From: Balaenoptera acutorostrata
Lineage: Eukaryota; Chordata; Mammalia; Artiodactyla; Balaenopteridae
DNA: 64,000 nt
Assembly (NCBI RefSeq): GCF_949987535.1
Contig: NC_080081.1
Span: forward strand, 70,205,603 to 70,269,602
Reading direction: 5' to 3'
The notes below the pieces were generated by a model. The model made no database searches, had not been told where the DNA came from, and saw nothing but the letters and a program-made list of their open reading frames with translations. Shown here piece by piece: positions 59,041 through 64,000 of this stretch; within the stretch, counting starts at the first letter, position 1; every line of letters begins with the position of its first letter. The position numbers and the translations under genes were made by a program.

Positions 59041-61123
59041 TAAAAATAACTTTAGAAAGGGATAAATAAATGAAACGTGCATAGACACTTCTTGCTACGC
59101 TGTATTCCTCAAGAACATTACCTAATCTTACAACCTAGATGACTGGCATAAAAAGGAAGAACTGTTTTTGAAGAATCAGAATCAATTATGTGTTAACAAG
59201 ACTAACATGTATTTGGAATTTTAACCCTTCTGCCATGAGTTAATCTGGAAGCTCTGCTAATAAAATTTAAGATTTTCTTCTTCTTCTAAAACTTGCTGTG
59301 GATTGCATCTAAATTTACATTAAGTAGGCTATCAAAATCTTCCGCTTTTATTACAAAAGACTTGTGTAGCAGAGAGAGACAGTTTAAATGCATAAGGAAT
59401 GAGGTAGAATAATGATTTGGGGCATATATTCTGATAATTACTACTTCCTTTCCCTAAGCTCACCTGCAATAAATGTGCTGTCTTTTAAAACTTCGTTAAC
59501 AGGAGATTACAAATTTTAATGAGGTACAATAATTCTACCTTAATTTTAGCAATGTATTCCAGGTATCTGTTCTTCCTGAGTTACTTTCCCTGAAATATCC
59601 TCATGATTCAGAAAAGTTCTTTAAGAATTGACATGTTATATAGCGTTGGTACCAAATGCTTTTATATTTTAATTCTCATGTTAGAGGTTATTAAACCTTT
59701 AGTATTGCAAGTGAAACAACAGATAATTTTGTTCTTATGCAAAACCAAATTATTTTTATCAACTTAAAATTTTAATAGGAATTAAGGTTTTCTTTGCAGT
59801 GAGTGTGGCTTAGTGGGTAATGCACTAAGAAAGTCTGGCAACCAGTGCTTAACCAGACCTAAGTGCCTAAATTGCCTGGGCTATAATTCAAGAAAGCATT
59901 TGGACCATTTTAACATTTTATGAAAAATCACATCAACAGTGAATAGGCTTTAATGCTGAAAATGGCACTTGTCCAATTCAGAGACCACCATGGACAAAAT
60001 CCTGGCCTTTCATTCACTGGTCTGGCATCTAATCTTTGTAACATTGATTTTTTTTTTTTCTTTTCCTGAACGTGTTTCATGTTCAATGATGTTTTTAAAC
60101 CTCTGAATTTGAGAAATGATAATCTACTGAAGCAATTAAGTAAACAGATTATGCAAGTTTATGCAAAATCCATTTCCGAAGTTTAAGAAAGAGCCAAAAA
60201 ACTTTCCTAGAACAGTCTTGGGTTTAGAAGGAACTTCTAAGGAGGAAAACAGAAAGTTCCCCCTGAGAGAAATTGTCCTTTAAAACTGTCAAGAATAAAC
60301 AAACAACAATTATTCTCTGATTCTCATCTCCTCAAACACTAATAGTTCTGCAGATTGGTCCTGTGGGAGGGATATGAGAAGCCTCTGCACTTTCTCTAAG
60401 TAAGAAGTTTTGGATTTAACTTCAAACTTGTAATTTTTTTCCTGTCTCCTCATGTTATCAATTATACCCTGAGGCATTTTTCAGCTTCTGTTTAATTGAT
60501 TTCCACATTATTCTATAGAGACTGTCACTGGTCATCAATTTCTCCAGAGTTTAAATAAAGAAAAAAAAAAATTTTTTTTTTTGCAGTTGTCAAGGGGAGA
60601 TGAATAGGACAGGATAACATTTTAAAATATGTTATAATGAATCCTTACTTCAATATTACTTTATATCCCGCTGATAACAAGAGTTGAAGACGTGATATTT
60701 CTGTCTTTTTGGGCGTGTATCACTCCAACGTACTAGCTCAAGGAAAGGACTCATTAAGATAATTAAAAAAAAAAAAAAAAAAAAAGAATTAGCAGCGTCA
60801 TTTAGCTATTTCTCAGCCAGTTCGTTGGCCCTCAGGAATTTTACCTGTGGAGGAATTATGTGGCAAATTGCTTTAGAATCATCCTGCCAGAGTCAGAAAC
60901 TGCCTTGTCTCCACTCCCTTCCCTCTCAGCCAGTCTGATGAGCCCTTGTCTCCTGTGACCTCAAGGGCATCCATTCTCTGAAACCATTTTCTGCCTCTGC
61001 TGGGAAGTATGATACAGAGGGAGTCCTAGTATATTATATTGGAAAGGGCAAGAGATTTGCAGTTAGATAAGTTGGAATTTCTTTGATTTTCTTGTGGTTA
61101 AAATGAGTGTCCAGGAGGAAAAA
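59041..61123. other. No gene; homopolymer tracts
   Basis: Contains A11T11 at 60561-60582 and an A-run of about 22 at 60764-60785. Otherwise AT-rich sequence without recognised gene or repeat. Confidence 0.4.
60561..60582. repeat. A11T11 palindrome
   Basis: Eleven A followed directly by eleven T, then 'gcag'. It may mark the junction of two oppositely oriented retroelement tails, or be simple expansion. Confidence 0.85.
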
Positions 61124-61667
61124 TGTTTCCACTGCCCTCTTAGTTTGGTACTTGGGGACTGCAAATTAAACAAACAAAAGGCAGATTAACAGGAGAAAAA
61201 GCACAAAACTTTATTTTTACAGTCACAGAAGCTCACAGAAAAAAAAGTGAAACTCAAATAAATGGTTAGACTCAGGGGCTTATATATCCTTTTAACAAAA
61301 GAAAGGGGGTTTGGGCTTAAAGGGTCGATGAATTGTGGGGAAGTGACTGGGAAATATATGGGGGAACTAAGGGAAAACAGGGCTTATTTTAGTGAGGTGT
61401 GTTTATACAAACTCATTTTGATGACAGCTGCCCCTTCTTCAGCGATAATGGTTTTGCTCTACTCTTATTGGGGAGGGTGGGTGTGAGGTAAGGGGGCCTG
61501 AAGTGGGAGGTACCTTCCTCAAAGGGAAATTATGCCCTGCTTTTAGGCAGGTGAGAGGAGGGCAGAGAACACTTCCTGCATCTGTTGATTCTCCATTGCC
61601 TTCAGCTCAAAATAATCCTTATGCCAAAGTGGCATATTTTGGCGGGGGGCATATTCGATCCCTATCA
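61124..61667 (-). mobile_element. Endogenous retrovirus solo LTR, minus strand
   Basis: On the minus strand the element starts TG (61667) and ends CA (61124). It has a TATA motif (plus-strand 'cttatatat', 61279-61287), an AATAAA (plus-strand 'tttatt', 61210-61215) 70 bp downstream, and a U5-like 'tttctcctgttaatctgcc' section. The layout is that of a class I-type LTR. No flanking internal region was seen. Exact ends and the 4-6 bp duplication are unconfirmed. Confidence 0.6.
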
Positions 61668-62329
61668 TGAGAATAATTGTAGGTGACTCGTCAATAGATG
61701 TCAAATTCCTTCTCATTCAACCTTCATCTTCACTGCTCCATTCACTTCTCCTCCCCACATCTTTTCATTCTTGGCTCAGATAGCTTTTCCCCAATGTCCT
61801 TGTCTCGGTTCCTCATTTCTGTGATCTGATTTTCCTGACATTGAATCCTACCCTTCTTACTCTACTTGTATCCACAGATAAACTTGACTTTCTCTTCCTT
61901 AACTGGCTTTGCTGGGCTTGATATGTGGTCTCAGACCACGCCTGATCAACTGGACTCCTAGGCCTGACACTGCACCCGCCTGCTTCTCCAACTGTCATTC
62001 AGTGTAGATTACAAAGTTGAGGTCCCAGGGATACATCTTGTCAATGCATCTTCATCTATGATGATATTATCACCTGATGAGAGCTTCTCAGTGAAAGCAA
62101 ACTAACAAAAAAGAAATCTCTCTAGTATTTTATTTTTCATGTTGAGATACTTTTGAAAATTATGTGACATGTAATATGTTATCACTTTTTGTCACCAGTA
62201 TGTTTTTTCTTTCTAAACAAATAGCTTTCAATGCATTAAATCATGTTCAGTTGTCTCTTATTTCTCTCTAATTAGTTCTGACCAAGCCCTCTCAAATTTT
62301 CTTCCAAATATTTCTTACTTTAGACATTT
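61668..62329. other. No recognisable feature
   Basis: Pyrimidine-rich in parts; an L2 origin is possible but not clear. Confidence 0.35.
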
Positions 62330-62960
62330 CTCTTCTGTCCCTGACCATTGCCACCTCACCTTATATCTGAATATTGCTTTTAGTATTTACCTATTTGATT
62401 TATCTCTCTCCATTCCAATTTGCCAAATTGATCTTAATATACTACTTTGGTATTTTGCTCTTCTACTCAGATACTTTCAATGGCTCCTTATGGTGTAAGA
62501 GATAAAACCAAACTTGTTAATTTTTATTTAAAATATTCTTCAGCCTGAACCCTTTCTTTCTATCCCTATTCTTATCACACACTGTGCATTCAGAAGAGCC
62601 CTTTAACAAGGACTGATCAGTCTTCTCTCACCACAGTTCATAAAAACACTACATGGCGCCTGGCCTTTGCATCTCATGACATTTCTGCCAGTTAATGTCC
62701 ATTCTTCCTTCAAACCTTAAATTAAGTGTTTGCTGACCACTCTTTCTGGTTGGTCTGGAACATACATAGTTTATGCCCATTGCCTCAGCATACTTAGTAA
62801 GAATACCCTCTTTGTCATTCAAAAGCGTACCAGCTTGGAAGAGAAATGAGATGGTCACTCTACTTATGAATCTTTCCTTTCCTATCGCAACTACAGTGAT
62901 TATTTTCCTCCTCTGAAATCCATTGGGACTTTTCTGACTAAAGCCCTGCTTTAGCACATA
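62330..62960 (+). repeat. L2 LINE fragment
   Basis: 'ccaatttgccaaattgatctt', 'atactttcaatggctccttatggtgtaagagataaaaccaaactt' and 'tgtccattcttccttcaaaccttaaattaag' parallel sense L2. Confidence 0.6.
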
Positions 62961-62969
62961 GAATACACC

Positions 62970-63130
62970 ATAATAATAATGCGGCTACTGTATGCTAGAG
63001 GCTTTAATATACTATCTTTAATCTATAATCGATTAAATCTATTTTTCAGATAAGAAAAAAACACAGAGCAGTTTTCCATAACTTGCCTGTGGTCTCAGAG
63101 ACAGTACTAGGAGACCTTTGGTTTACACTT
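62970..63130 (-). repeat. MIR copy, minus strand
   Basis: 'ctactgtatgctagaggctttaatatac', 'atctatttttcagataagaaaaaaacacagagcag' and 'cataacttgcctgtggtctcag' match antisense MIR. Confidence 0.7.
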
Positions 63131-63260
63131 GTGCTTGATCCACTACACAGAGTTGCCAGCTCATCCTGGCTTTCCCTGGGCTGTCCCAGTCTTAGGACTG
63201 AAAAAAATCCCACATTCCGGGAAACCCCTTGATCCCTGGCAAATGGGGTAGTTGTTCTTC
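63131..63260. mobile_element. Nonautonomous DNA-transposon-like fragment
   Basis: 'gccagctcatcctggctttccctgggctgtcccagt' and the oppositely oriented 'cgggaaaccccttgatccctggcaaatggggta' form the two halves of a palindromic old repeat, as in hAT-type MITEs. Family not assigned. Confidence 0.45.
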
Positions 63261-63369
63261 CTACCACTACATTTTCAAGACCTCAGCCACCTTGAATATA
63301 CAAGAGACATTCCTATCGTGACTCCCCAGCTGTGTTAGAAATAAGCCCTTGACGTCAGAGTTCAAGGCC

Positions 63370-63560
63370 TTTCCTCCGTGTCGTCTTCCAAGCCTAGCAC
63401 AGTGCTCTACTGAAATGTCACATTGCTTTCTCCCCTGCATTGGTTCATGAGTGTGTTTAGCTTTTACAATGACATTATAATTATCTTTGAGAAAGAAATT
63501 ATGTCTTTTTTGCTTCGTGTCCCTGTGCTGCCAGCTCTGTGCTTGGCCTGCAGGTGATCA
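63370..63560 (+). repeat. L2 3' end fragment
   Basis: 'ccaagcctagcacagtgctctact' and 'gagaaagaaattatgtctttttt ... gtgccagctctgtgcttggcctg'-like phrases match L2 3' ends. Two pieces may be present. Confidence 0.45.
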
Positions 63561-64000
63561 ACGCACGCTTGCTTGCTGAGTAGGAAAGCTTGATGGCCTC
63601 TTTTTCTGAGCATATAGGTTTAAATGGCAACCTGTTAAATCCTGCTTCAGTGTTATGAACAGTCCTTTCCCTGCACCACTTTTAATCTCTCCAGAAACAT
63701 CTTTCAGCACAAATAGGGCACTGCCACTTGACATAGCTACCAAGGACACAGAAGTACCTTTGAGTATCGCCCCTTTCCTGTCCTCTCCTTGTTTAAATGC
63801 CTGTAACAATTCTGTTCCCCTTAGCCTCCTGGTGTTCAGCCCAAGAGAAATCACCCTTTAGGTATCCTCCTAACCTCAACACTTGTGAGAATGGAAAGAG
63901 ATAGTGAATTACTGCACAGCCTTAAATTGGAGAATTTATGAAGAATTTCTAACCCAAAGGAGGACTTAATTTATTTCCTTTTTTTTGTTGGTAAGCCTCC
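63561..64000. other. No recognisable feature
   Basis: A 98-codon minus frame at 63558-63854 has no domain I recognise. No repeat consensus recognised up to the window edge. Confidence 0.4.

Overview
The window is mammalian nuclear DNA and almost certainly cetacean. The decisive evidence is eight tRNA-derived SINEs of the CHR type (three others read on the minus strand end in the mirror image of the same head, one is a diverged subfamily). They share the head 'cttccctggtggc-cagtggtt', a Pol III B box of the form GGTTCGAGCCC and an A-rich tail, which I associate with whales and dolphins. Hippo or another cetartiodactyl cannot be excluded from sequence alone. No protein-coding gene, tRNA, rRNA or CRISPR array could be supported. 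The many short reading frames look like chance or remnants of LINE-1 ORF2. The window reads as an intergenic region or the interior of a very large intron.

Layout: 1-5 kb has a MIR end, a minus-strand L1 3' end with an ORF2 remnant, an MLT1-type solo LTR and an old L1M fragment. 6.7-7.0 kb has a SINE with a composite tail. 10-13.3 kb has a second L1 3' end, L1M, L2 and MIR copies. 15-24.5 kb is mainly L2 on the minus strand, with a SINE carrying six internal ~21-bp repeats, a possible noncoding exon at 20.0-20.4 kb, a fossil Tigger-type DNA transposon at 21.6-22.2 kb, and a SINE that split an L2. 25-36 kb holds four SINEs, an MLT1-type LTR, several L2 and MIR copies and AT-rich simple sequence. 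36.0-36.9 kb is a 5'-truncated L1 with a nested SINE, both with clear target-site duplications.

37-40 kb and 43.7-47.3 kb are poor in recognisable repeats. 40.9-42.7 kb has an L1 inside an L2, followed by an LTR-like element. 47.5-52.1 kb is rich in L2 and L1M and has one SINE with a composite tail. 52.7-61 kb is mostly unassigned, with MIR and LTR copies. A solo LTR with visible TATA and polyadenylation motifs lies at 61.1-61.7 kb, and L2, MIR and a DNA-transposon-like fragment finish the window.

The most notable observation is that three of the eight SINEs (6.7, 33.3 and 50.1 kb) carry non-SINE sequence between their A-rich tail and the 3' target-site duplication, which suggests 3' transduction. 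No previously undescribed gene system was found. Family names come from remembered consensus patterns, not from a search; subfamily assignments and the boundaries of old repeats are approximate.
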